From Planoprotostelium fungivorum (lineage: Eukaryota; Evosea; Variosea; Cavosteliida; Cavosteliaceae): a stretch of DNA of 64,000 nucleotides. Position 1 is the first letter of the stretch. Every line of letters starts with the position of its first letter. Under the pieces are notes generated by a model. That model saw only the letters and a list, made by a program, of their open reading frames with translations. It was not told the origin of the DNA and did not search any database. A program made the position numbers and the translations under genes. Of the stretch, positions 1 to 9,646 are shown in pieces. The DNA is taken from the NCBI GenBank assembly GCA_003024175.1, contig MDYQ01000060.1:1-64000 (forward strand), read 5' to 3'.

Positions 1-521
1 GGTTCTCTTCATTCGCCGTAGCATCGACTTTCCATCGGGATCCTCGCTGAGTCATGGTGCGAGGCAGCGCCTAGCGATTCACTTTTCGAAGTAGAGCAAA
101 CACGGTCTTCGTGACGTTTCGAAATTGGACGCTGAACTAAATTTCAATTTGAATCACCACGATGATGAGCCTCATGACGGTACTGAAGACAGTGAGCAGT
201 CTCTCTGAAATTCTGACGATCGTGGCTGGTGATGTTCCACTGCGGTGCTACACGATATCAATCGCATTTTTCTTGTACACACATTCAATTTGAACAGTTT
301 CGTGTACGACCACTTGACTTCAATGATGGGGGATTTGAGGTTGGTCAGTGAGGAAGAGACCAACAAGGGCTCTCCTCTGAATGACTCTGTGCGCTTCACC
401 CAACATCGCTTCTACATCTCACCTGGGTGTTGTTGTTCCTTGTAATATCTCGTGAAGCTGATGGAGCAATTCGAATCTGTGATCACCCTCCATGGAGCAA
501 TCCACTATGTGTTCATTCGAA

Positions 522-601
522 ATGAGGGTGAGGGTGAAGAGGGTGAGGGTGATGAGAGTGAGGGTGATGAGAGTGAGGGTGATGAGGGTGAGGGTGATGA
601 C
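522..601. repeat. GAGGGTGAT-type minisatellite
   Basis: About 80 bp of tandem units built from GAGGGT, GAGAGT and GATGAG words, for example GAGAGTGAGGGTGATGA repeated with small changes. It lies outside any recognised gene. Confidence 0.9.
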
Positions 602-660
602 TTCTGATCTCGATGCAGTTGGTGGTTGAGTGTATAGATTCCACCCAGACTGCATAAAAC

Positions 661-698
661 AAGTACAGAGTGCGCGAACAAGTACAGAGTGCGCGAAC
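661..698. repeat. 19-bp perfect tandem duplication
   Basis: The 19-mer AAGTACAGAGTGCGCGAAC occurs twice in a row with no mismatch. It looks like a recent slippage or replication duplication in non-coding DNA. Confidence 0.9.
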
Positions 699-927
699 AC
701 ATTACAAATGTTTTGCAGAGGATTACCAAACAGAATACAGGAGGTGAGCATTCAGTGCGAGGAGAGTTGTAATGAAATGGACTATAATACCCCCTTTTAC
801 TATGATGCCCGCATCTATCTTGTAGAGTCGCATGGGAGATCCTTGTGAAATCCACAGAAATAATGAACCCTTGCGTCACAACACAAACAAGAATCCAAAC
901 CACAAGAGACCTCACATAACACAACAA

Positions 928-2002
928 ATGTCTTGCGAAAATTGTGTAACAGGACACCTCCACGCCGGAACACCAACTGGACAAGTCACGACAGTCGGCG
1001 AACTACCTTGTTACGTCGCCAAGCCCCAAGATGGAAACAAAAAGAAGAGCCTATTGTTCATCACTGACATCTTTGGTTGGGAGATACCGGTGAGATAGGG
1101 AGTTTCTGTGAGATGGTAATCCTTTTCAGAACGCCAGACTTCTCGCAGACGAATACGCTAAAGAGGGCTTCTACGTATACGTCCCCGACTTCTTCGAGGT
1201 GAGCGTCGCTCGTAAGACAGAAAGTTTATTCAATGCAGAACGACTCTTTCCCGATCGAGCACTTGAAGGTGATCGCACCACTCCCCTCAGACCCCAAAGC
1301 AGAGGGTCTGATCGAAACGGTGAGAGAGAAGGGAAAGGATCTCTTCTGAGCTATCTGCAGGTCATTGACAAAGGACCTACCATGGCTCAATTTGGAGTGT
1401 GGTCTGTCAAGCACAGAGAGTCGGTTGTAAGACCTCTCATGGACAAGGTCATTGATTCCATCTGGTCCGATCCTCAAACGAGTAATTCATCCTTCTACTC
1501 AATTCTCTCTCTTCTACTTTACTCCCCCTCTTCTACTTCAATCTCCTTCCCCTCTGAACGTCTTTCAGGTTCCTTGTTTGTCATCGGTTTCTGCTGGGGT
1601 GGATACCATTCCACCGTTTTGGCTCAAGAGGGTGAGATTGAATTTGAGTGCTGAGAGTGAACGAGGCAGGAACCAAAGTGGACGCAGCCATCGCCTGTCA
1701 TCCTGCAGGTGTGGATGGTAAGATCTTAGAGAAGTTGACCAAGCCCTATTCCCTCCAAGTGGGTGCCCTGGATAGCTTCTTCGACGATAAAGCAGCCAAC
1801 GATGCCAGAGAGGTGAGCAGGTGTATACATCCGTTCTCATGCGATGAAGGTACTGTCGAAGATGAAGATCACTTACCAAGTGAACATCTACCCCGGACAA
1901 GTGCACGGATTTGCTGTGAGAGGTGACCTCAGCCAGAGGGACGTCAAGGAGGGAAAGGAGAAATGTTTCCGCAGTTGTGTGCAATTCTTGAATTCATTGT
2001 AG
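928..2002 (+). CDS. dienelactone hydrolase family protein
   Basis: An alpha/beta hydrolase of the dienelactone hydrolase (DLH) family, probably cytosolic, hydrolysing a small lactone or ester substrate that I cannot name. The family start MSCENCVTGHLHAGTPTG is at 928; an in-frame ATG at 832 is less likely. At least five introns (for example 1482-1568) join into one frame. The nucleophile motif GFCWGG follows SLFVI, an Asp lies in VGALDSFFDD, and the catalytic His is in PGQVHGFAVRG, so the Cys-Asp-His triad of DLH is complete. Length, about 245 residues, is normal for the family. The stop at 2000-2002 lies 118 bp from the convergent MOB gene. The family call is firm; the natural substrate is unknown. 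Confidence 0.9.
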
Positions 2003-2119
2003 AGTGGACATGATATCCCACTTGGATAATAAACGAGAATGACATAGAGTATGAGGGATGAGTGGAGAATGACATAGAATACGTGAGAGATGAAGAGAGA
2101 GTCGTATGATCTAGGCAAT

Positions 2120-2716
2120 TTATTCGGGTGTTCTATTCATCAGTTGAGTGATCAGTTCTTGTAGAGGTGCCAGCTCTTTCTTCTCCACCAATTGAAATTC
2201 TTGTACAAAGTATATAAAGTGCTGCACACGATCAGTCACGTGCATCACACGGATGGATCACTTTGAATGACGTGTTTAAATGAGCCTCTTCTCCCAAGCT
2301 GACGATCTTGTTGAAGTGAGAGTGATAGATGTGTGCGTATACTCGGAATAATCTCTTAAAGATGTTCTTCACTGACGTCTGAAACGATTTTGGGAATGGT
2401 ATTCCTGCTACACGTGAGTTGTCTCATCTTCTTATCGTCTAATATGGGTTGTATGTGTGATGGAACAGAGAGGAGAGATAGAGGACAGAATGGATAGGAG
2501 AGAGTAGAGAGAAGAGAAGAGACCTATTTTCGAGGGAAAGATGTTCTCATCGTCGAGGTGCGATTGAACCCAATGCATCAGAGCGTCTACGTAATGAGGT
2601 GCATCCAATTTGACGGCTTTCTTTATCGTCGTTCCATCTGCCCAGTGATATTCGTACCTTCTCTCTTCAGTATTTCGCAGGATGATCATGTATGGCGTGT
2701 GGAGGACGCGGCGCAA
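2120..2716 (-). CDS. MOB1: MOB1-like kinase activator, N-terminus not located
   Basis: Encodes the middle and C-terminal part of a MOB1 protein, the co-activator of NDR/LATS kinases in mitotic exit and Hippo-type signalling. Family signatures are [32 protein letters not shown], a PFPKSF segment after the first intron, [23 protein letters not shown] and, after a second intron, HFIYFVQEF and ELAPLQELI before the stop at 2120. The C-terminal zinc histidines are present. The usual first 90 residues, including the Cys zinc ligands, could not be found on this strand between 2717 and about 3080, where the divergent SET-domain gene appears to begin. Either an exon is hidden there in a divergent form or the gene is 5' truncated. 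Confidence 0.85.
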
Positions 2717-2756
2717 TTGATCGTGCCATCTCGATCACATCACATCATTACCGAAG

Positions 2757-5700
2757 ATGTTGACAAGGGCGAAGCACGTCCTTGGTCTTGGACGAGTGAA
2801 ACCACTGACATGGACGGGCTGTATTTCTCGTCGATCCTTCAATCATATGAAGAAGACATCTCTCCCATCTCAGATAACAACACCAACAAGCACCGTGTTA
2901 CAAACATTTCAATCTTCAGCCATCAAATTGAATCGTCGTCTTATTTCAGATCGTAAAGTGAGATCACATCGTTGAGCCCGCGACTGATCGATCACAGGTC
3001 CCACCGGAAGAGTGAGTCCCTTCAAAATCATCGTTCTCTGTCATCTGATTCACCTCTATCAGAGACGACTTCGACATGGATCTCGAAAACCCACCCGAGG
3101 AATTTCAGCGATTTGATGCTGTGAGTCTCCTCGATTGACACAAATTCATGTATCACAGGATTATATGGATGGCGAAGGCCAAGAAGAGCAGTGAGAGGTC
3201 GAACACATTATGATGCAGAACTCATTCCACACAGAGACGGAGAGGTTGTCATAGACACGAGATCTGTTGGAGAGATCAAGTACATCATGCAACTACGGAA
3301 AGATCTCATCGATCGGTACACCATCTCATTTCATTTCACTCAACTCATCCTCTCAGATTCGACATACCTGAGATGGGCGAATCCGAACTGGACAAGAAGA
3401 TAAAACAGATGAATTTAGACTCCAGCTCGTTCAATGATGTCAACCCCATCGAAGAGCCCGACATGTCCGAGATGGACGACGACAAGAAGGTGAAGCCATC
3501 TAGAGGACATCCTCTGAACTGCAAAGATCGAAACGTGGATCGAACTGTCCGGTGACGCTCATCAATTGGGACGCAACGACTTTGCTCTCAAATTTTTAAA
3601 GAAGGCCTTTCATTTGAGACCTGAAGACCCGGCGGTACAGCTGAATATTGCAGGTGAGGTGTCTACGTTTCTGACGTGTCGACCATCGGCAGGTCTCATG
3701 CAAATCCACAACGCGTACGCGTCGGCGAGACAGATGATGGATCTCACTCTGAGGGACGAATTGGCCAAGTTTCCTTCTTCACGATCGGTACGTCCGGATG
3801 AAATCTCGATGAAATTTCACTCACATCCCGACAGGTTCTCGCTCACTTGTTCACCTACAAGGCCATCATATCGGTCAACGGTGAGTTCTCTTTGAAATTT
3901 CGATGGGATCTGACTCGCGAAAAGAGGGAGACCTACCTAGAAGTGCCCTCTACCTCTACTCCATGTTAAGATTGAGAGGATATCGACCCGACGAATTCAA
4001 AGAGATGCAAAAGATTCACGTGAGGCCGTACGAATGCGAATACACGATTCACTTTTCACGACAGGAAGATCTGAAGAAAGACTTTGAAGTGGATGATGAC
4101 ATAACAGACGAGTTCATGGAGAAGAAGAGATTGGCCGAGGAGGCGGAAGAGCTGGCCCAACGATTGGAGGACATCAAGTGCATGGTGGGCGACGTCAACG
4201 AGATGTCCATGGTGCGGTGGAGGGATGGTTGGCGTGAGATTGAAGAGGAACAGGTGACGGGAGGAGGTATAGAAGAGGAAGTCGTCGGGCATCATCCGGT
4301 GAAGATTGATGTGACGGATGAATACAGGTCTCTGCTGGCGCTGCGTGATATCAAATCCGGCGAAGTGAGAAGAGTCGACGAAATTTCGTACTGAGAGGTT
4401 GTACAGGTCGTGTGGCGGGAGGAGCCACTCATTTGGCATACTCTATCGGAAAATCCTACGGTGGAGGGACAGTGCTGTCTACAGTGTTGTAGACCGTTCA
4501 AAGATATCGTTGAGATCAAAGAGAGAGGATCTATACCGTTGGTGAGTTCTACAACGGTTCATTTTTGATACATTTTAATTATTAATCTGAAAATACGCAG
4601 AATAAATTGACTTTTCCTGATGGCTACGAGCGTGGCGTGAAAGAGATCTTCGATGGAATACGTAAGAGCGCACAAACTGAACCCATGAACCCAATCGGTA
4701 CCCTGGTGACTCTCTACAACATTGTAGATCGATGTAGAATGACCGCATACAGTACTGCAGTCGGGAATGCAAGGAGAAGTACCAGAAGAGTTACGATCTC
4801 AGTATCGTGACTGACGATCGATTCGTTCAGTTGATGGAACAGCCAAGAGCCGAACTGACGCCATTCATTGCATTGGTGATGACAAGGATATACACAGAGA
4901 TGAAGGTGAGGGGGAGAGGGTAGTCATGGATGACGGAGTGCAGCAACGTGGGAATATGGAGGATCTGTTCGAGTCCGAGATGTACAATCTGTTTCAATAT
5001 TTCTGTTATGCGCCCAACGAGAATCCGTTTTTACCCAAGGAGGAGGTAAGATCACATCACCATCCTCACCATCATCGAGACCGAAGGGTCCATTCACGAT
5101 GTATCTACATCGACAAGATGATCACGGCTGACTCATTATGTCAGATCAGCGATCTAGAAGATCTGAAGAAGATCTTCCCAGAGGAATTCAGCAGACACAT
5201 CACCCCCCAAATTTATTTCAGACTCATTTCCATCTGCAGTCTCAATGCCCTCGAAATCCAAACGAAACAGGTGACGTTATTTCATACGTCCGATCACAAC
5301 ATCTCAACGCGTTGTAGATGACCGTGGCCGGCCACTTAGACCCCCTAACCAATCTCTTCGATCTCAAAGTCAAGTGAGTTTCCCATCGATTCTCCACGAT
5401 GACATGTGATAGGACAGCGCCAGCCGTCACCCTGGCGGCTTTGTTTCGCCTGGCATCCATGGCCAATCATTCTTGCGATCCAAACGTTGTTCCAAGTGAA
5501 TCTCTCGTCAACGGAGTCAGGGCGGTAGAGTTTGTTGCCATCAAGGACATCGCAGAAGGAGAGCCGATACTGATCGATTACATACCCGAGGAGGGTCTAG
5601 AACAACTGGAGAAGAAGGAGAAGGTGAGACAGACGTCCGCGATGATGGATCATGATGAGATGCAGTTGTTGAAACAGTATTATTTCGAGTGTGCGTGTCC

Positions 5701-5827
5701 GAAATGTTCGTACGCTGATCCGAGTGCACTTCCCATTCGTAAAGATAATCTGAGACTTACGGAGAGGGAGAGACCCGCGAAGCTTCCTCAGGGTAAAACA
5801 ATCGTCTTCGGTTTAAAACCCAAATAA
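2757..5827 (+). CDS. TPR, MYND-like and SET domain protein (SMYD type)
   Basis: A putative lysine methyltransferase of the SMYD type. Many short introns join into one frame. An acidic N-terminal region is followed by a TPR-like helical segment (FALKFLKKAFHLRPEDPAVQ), then the split SET region: GEVVWREEPLIWHTL, a Cys cluster CCLQCCRPF completed by YCSRECKEKY (MYND-like zinc binding), then MANHSCDPNVVPSES (SET NHSC motif), ILIDYI and a post-SET CACPKC. An in-frame 42-nt piece before LLKQYYFECACPKC (near 5623-5664) is probably an intron. The start is uncertain: ATG 2757 gives a basic, presequence-like leader; ATG 3076 (MDLENPPEEF) avoids overlap with the missing MOB N-terminus. SMYD enzymes methylate histones or cytosolic proteins; the target here is not predictable. 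Confidence 0.85.
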
Positions 5828-5913
5828 ATGTGAATCGTCCTAATCTTTCGTTTGAAACGAAAACAGAGTGAAAAGTAGTTTCATCGTCTTTCGTTTATCT
5901 TCATAAATAAGGT

Positions 5914-6782
5914 TTACAGTGGAGTTAAGACACCCTTCATGCAAGTGTACTGAGATGGAAAGTAACAGGCAGATCCACAGCCTTTGCTTCCCATCGGACA
6001 GATCTGATTGTTTCCGGTGTCATCGGTGGAGCACTCGTAGCGAGAAGGGTTATAGCACAGGGTACCGATGGACGTGGCACAACATCCTTGACCCTTGCAC
6101 TGACTCAGACAAGCATCGTCAAGCTGCACGGAGCAGAGAGACAGCTGAGTCAGTCGATTGTCTTGGCAGCAGTACGTATCGGGTGAGTAACAATCTTGAC
6201 CGCAAGGTAAGAGGAAGCTGGGGCAGGTCGTGGGCAGCTTCGGTGCACAGACGGGGTAGCTGCTGTTGTAGGTGGTGGACGTACAGTACGTATCGGGAGG
6301 GCAGCAGTCGAAGAAACTGGAGGACTCGCAGATCTGGTGGTCTTTGGGACATACGATCCACTTGTTCGAAGAAGATGTGAATCTACAATTGGCCATGGAT
6401 GGATCGAAGCAGGCTCCGAAGCTGTCTGAACCGTTGACTGGGTTGGATTGTCCGAAGACACTACCGTAACATGCTGCACGATTGGTCATGCATCCACAGA
6501 AGGAGGAGCCCATCGGACAACATCTCTTAGAGATGAGGTTACCTGATGAAATGTTCAGATGAGATCATGGTGCATATCGATGGAAATGTGTCGGTGACAC
6601 GATGGTGAGGACTCACCGGAGCATTGGCTGTTGGAATCGCAACAGCCACAGCAGTTCGTGTCGGCGGAAGAGCAGTTGGTGCAACACTCCTGGTGGACGG
6701 CCTGAACAGCTGACGTATCCGTGTGAACCAACGTGATAGAGAGGAAGACAAAGGAGAATAGAAGGAGCGTGGACAGCTGCAT
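5914..6782 (-). CDS. secreted cysteine-rich protein
   Basis: A two-exon gene. The first exon begins with a clear signal peptide (MQLSTLLLFSFVFLSITLVH) followed by CCTNC and CCGCC clusters. One intron at about 6539-6617 joins it to a second exon of about 200 residues with roughly 30 cysteines in repeated motifs such as CCPPDTYC, CGQDCYSPDTYCC, GCGSACYFPSQYTC. The spacing suggests several small disulphide-stabilised repeats, as in granulin-like or hydrophobic secreted proteins, but I do not recognise the family. It is probably extracellular or lysosomal. The start at 6782 was chosen because it opens the signal peptide; an upstream in-frame Met at 6914 would mask it. Confidence 0.8.
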
Positions 6783-7082
6783 GACGGAGACGGTAGGTGC
6801 TCGTGTCGTTCGAAGATCGAGGATTGAATGAGAAGGTAGAGAAGGTTCCCCTGTGGTGGAGAGTGTGAGTCTGACACTTCTCCTGGGTGTGGAAGAAAAA
6901 AACGCAGAACGCAAGAAAAACGCGATTTTAAAGATGAGCTTGAGGGCCCAGGTGTAGGTTTTGGATGCGTTCTTAAGAGGAATGCAGCTACGGATACGTA
7001 TCGATCGATTTTTATCTCTTTAAATGGAGTGTGCAGCACACATCGCGTGAACCATTCGAACAGTTGTGAATACTGGAGGCCA

Positions 7083-7501
7083 TCATTGTTCTTTGCTCGG
7101 TTTGGTTTTGGTAGGTTGCTGTCTTCGATTGGCTACATGTTGATTGCTCCACGTGATGTCTTCTGTTGATACATTGGGTTTCTTCTTCCTGCCTCTCGTC
7201 AATGCAAACACTGCAAACGAGTGAAAACTTACCATAGTTGAGGAGGTAATAGACTCCGACTGATTCCTTGGTCTGATTCTGTCGATCGCCCATTGTTTGT
7301 CTTTGTCTGTTCCATTGGAGTTGTCTCATCAAAATCATCCGGAAGAGGAGGAAGAGAAGGCTTCTGTGCTACTTTCGGTTCTATCTTCTGCTTCTTTGAC
7401 GCGTTTTCATCCTCCTTGTTTTCCTCTCCAACCGGACGCTTGGCTATCGATGTCGTCTTCTCTTCTTCATCTGAAGATGAATAGTCTACTAGACCCAGCA
7501 T
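7083..7501 (-). CDS. small acidic nuclear-type protein, LPPQLWKKKPNVSTED family
   Basis: About 120 residues. It starts MLGLVDYSSSDEEEK, continues with a Lys/Glu-rich stretch ending in KKQKIEP, and, after a 44-nt intron near 7190-7235, finishes with PPQLWKKKPNVSTEDI and a basic tail. Short proteins with an N-terminal SSDEE box and a C-terminal LPPQL-NV-TED box occur in animals and plants and are mostly uncharacterised; nuclear location is inferred from the KKQK and RKKK-type basic runs. An alternative acceptor would give a Cys-rich tail, which I consider less likely. It is divergent from the LysM gene, with 76 bp between the two start codons. Confidence 0.65.
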
Positions 7502-7577
7502 GGTGAATTGTGCGATGTGATGTGATGTGATGCGTGGAAATGTTCCTGAACTTTCTTCGCGTTCATCGCCGAGAAAG
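7502..7577. promoter_or_regulatory. divergent promoter between two start codons
   Basis: Seventy-six bp separate the ATG of the minus-strand acidic protein from the likely ATG of the LysM protein, so both genes must share regulatory DNA. It contains the direct repeat GATGTGATGTGATG. No TATA box is evident. Confidence 0.5.
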
Positions 7578-8395
7578 ATGACCGACGATAACCACACCGC
7601 CATCTTCATCAGAACCTCTAAAGATGTCTTGAGAGAAAACGAACAGTATGTTCAATCATCCCTAGCGTTGAAACCATCGCCCCCTAATCTGAGAAGGAGC
7701 TGTCTGAGATGTAAGAAGTTGTACCTGCCCGCGTCAAATGAGCCTTGTAGATATCATTCTGGCAGGTAATCTCGACCATCTCGACCATCGTCTGATATCA
7801 TCAGATATGTTGCCAAGAGTAAGTTTGAAGTCTCGAGTATATTGGCCGAGCGAATATGGACATGTTGTCAGCAATTGAATCGTAATGCAGAGGGCTGCTC
7901 GGCCGGTCACCACAAGGAAGATGAGCAGGCATCAGCCCTCTTACGAAACTTCGACGTCATTTATGAGAACGCTTCAGAGTCAGAGAGGTCCGTCCAATTC
8001 ACTCAATGACTCATTCCTCAGACTGAATACAACACAGATTGGCTTACGAATCAACTCTCAAAACAAGCCCCATCATCACACAACCAAAGAAGGTCGAACC
8101 AAAGGAACCACCATCATCGTTCGTTCTCCCCACCAAACACACAGTCGTCAAAGGAGACAACTTGACTGGTATATCCGTGAAGTGAGCCTCTCATCGCAGT
8201 CCTTCGTTTCATCATGTGCACTTTATTGACTGTGATGCCTCAAGGTATGGAGTGCCCATCGACATGATTAAGAGGGCCAATCGGCTGATGGGAAATGTTC
8301 TTTGGGAGAAGACCGTCTTGACGATACCTGATCCCCAGGCACAGACAGCTACCATCACCAGCCCAGCCGTAACAAAGAATATAGAAGAAGTATAA
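7578..8395 (+). CDS. LysM domain protein with N-terminal Cys/His motif
   Basis: About 200 residues over several exons. The N-terminal half carries SCLRCKKLYLPASNEPCRYH and later WTCCQQLN plus CSAGHH, Cys/His pairs that could bind zinc. The C-terminal half holds one LysM domain (HTVVKGDNLTGISVKYGVP, then IKRANRL and VLTIP). There is no signal peptide, so the LysM is probably intracellular, as in LYSMD-type eukaryotic proteins, rather than a secreted chitin binder. The start at 7578 (MTDDNHTAIF) is preferred; an in-frame ATG at 7527 adds 17 residues. The intron between ESE and LAYEST runs from about 7997 to 8038. Confidence 0.75.
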
Positions 8396-8464
8396 AGAGG
8401 ATCGCGATGAGATGACATGTCTGTCGCATCGAGAACGAAAACGTAAGACATGGACGGAGTCTGT

Positions 8465-9364
8465 TTATTGGGGAAGCGTCTCCAGGTATTCTCTTAATTT
8501 GGCCAGAGCTCTCGATCTGTGGCTGATGGCGTTCTTCGTCTCTTTGTTCATCTCTGCGAAACTATAGAGGGTCATGTGATGATGTAACCTGACGACCTCA
8601 CGTCTCGTTGAAACCGTCTGGAAGGAAGATGGGGTCCCAGCCTGTGATTCAGTCATGAGAAATTCATTTTATTGATTTCTTCTGAGAGGAATTGATGATG
8701 CAAACGATGGATGATGATGATGTTGTGCAGCTCACCAAAATTGTTGGGTCCTCTGGCAGGAACGATCTTGCCTTCAGTTCTCCCTTCAAAGGTGATGGGG
8801 TTAGCATCGGGTCCAGCAGAATAACTGAAAGTGCACAGAGCGTAGGCACTCTTGTCTTCATACCCAGCCAACAACTTGTTCAGACCTGTAATGAATTGAG
8901 CCGATGGTGTATGACGTCACACAGATGTAAGAGGTGGGAGAACTCACCTTCATGACCCAGACGATCTAAAAACCATTTGCTGTTGTAGGTTAGACGAGTG
9001 TGATGGTGATGTGAATGGATCACATGTATGGACCGGGCAGACCTTTGAGTGCATTGTAACACAGGCATGTGTCCTCGACGATCACTGGTCCGTTTATCTG
9101 AGATCAATAGTAAGAAGTGTGGAAGGTGATGGAAGATGAGCACCTGTCGGGCGGCGATCCTGCATTTTTCGACTGAAATATCTGCCGTCTCTCCTTGCAA
9201 CTCTGGGACTATCGACCGTCAGTGATTCATCACTGCTTTGAGATCAACTCACGATCGATCGATTTGCCAATGACCTTAAATTGACCACCGGCTCCCAAGA
9301 TGGCATTCACCTCCTCCAGTTTCTTGGCGTTACCCGTTACAAAAGTGACACTCCTTTGAGACAT
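8465..9364 (-). CDS. ITPA: inosine triphosphate pyrophosphatase
   Basis: Hydrolyses ITP, dITP and XTP to monophosphates plus pyrophosphate, cleaning the nucleotide pool; homodimeric and cytosolic in other eukaryotes. The N-terminus [16 protein letters not shown] is the family signature. Then come [20 protein letters not shown] (the conserved acidic site), [37 protein letters not shown] and [10 protein letters not shown], all in the expected order after five short introns. Predicted length of about 190 residues matches the family. An in-frame ATG at 9388 would add MNIIARRV, a possible but unsupported leader. The Arg/Lys residues that recognise the purine base are in the last exon. Confidence 0.93.
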
Positions 9365-9646
9365 GACTCTTCTTGCGATGATGTTCATTTGCGATGATCT
9401 GATCTTTGGTCTGTTCTACAAGCCGTACACTCCATGATCACGCCACGAAAAAGTTCAAGATCTAAACTCTCTATTCACATCCCATCAACACACTTCTAAT
9501 GCAGTTCTCATTCTCTGAGCGTCCTGAATGCTGTCCCAAAAAAGAAGAGAAAAATGAAATAAATGCTTCGTTGTTTTCTCGTCCGACAGGAAAAATTTCG
9601 GAAGGCGCACAGCTCAGTTGAACGTCTGCTCATCGACAGAGGCAAG

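Larger units (their letters stand above)
1..927. other. leading stretch with no recognised gene
   Basis: No open frame here resembles a known family on either strand. The longest frames between 419 and 984 on the minus strand are driven by the tandem array at 522-601 (runs of Thr/Leu or Ser/Pro) and look spurious. The stretch before position 500 could hold the end of a neighbouring gene outside the window, but I cannot support one. Confidence 0.5.

Noticed and set aside
419-984. Long minus-strand frames rich in Thr/Leu or Ser/Pro
   Set aside because: They are produced by the GAGGGTGAT minisatellite and show no family similarity.
4478-4495. CTACAGTGTTGTAGA in the SET gene and ATCTACAAC at 19834 and 61316
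   Set aside because: These lie in coding exons and fit the amino-acid sequence; excluded from the intron palindrome list.
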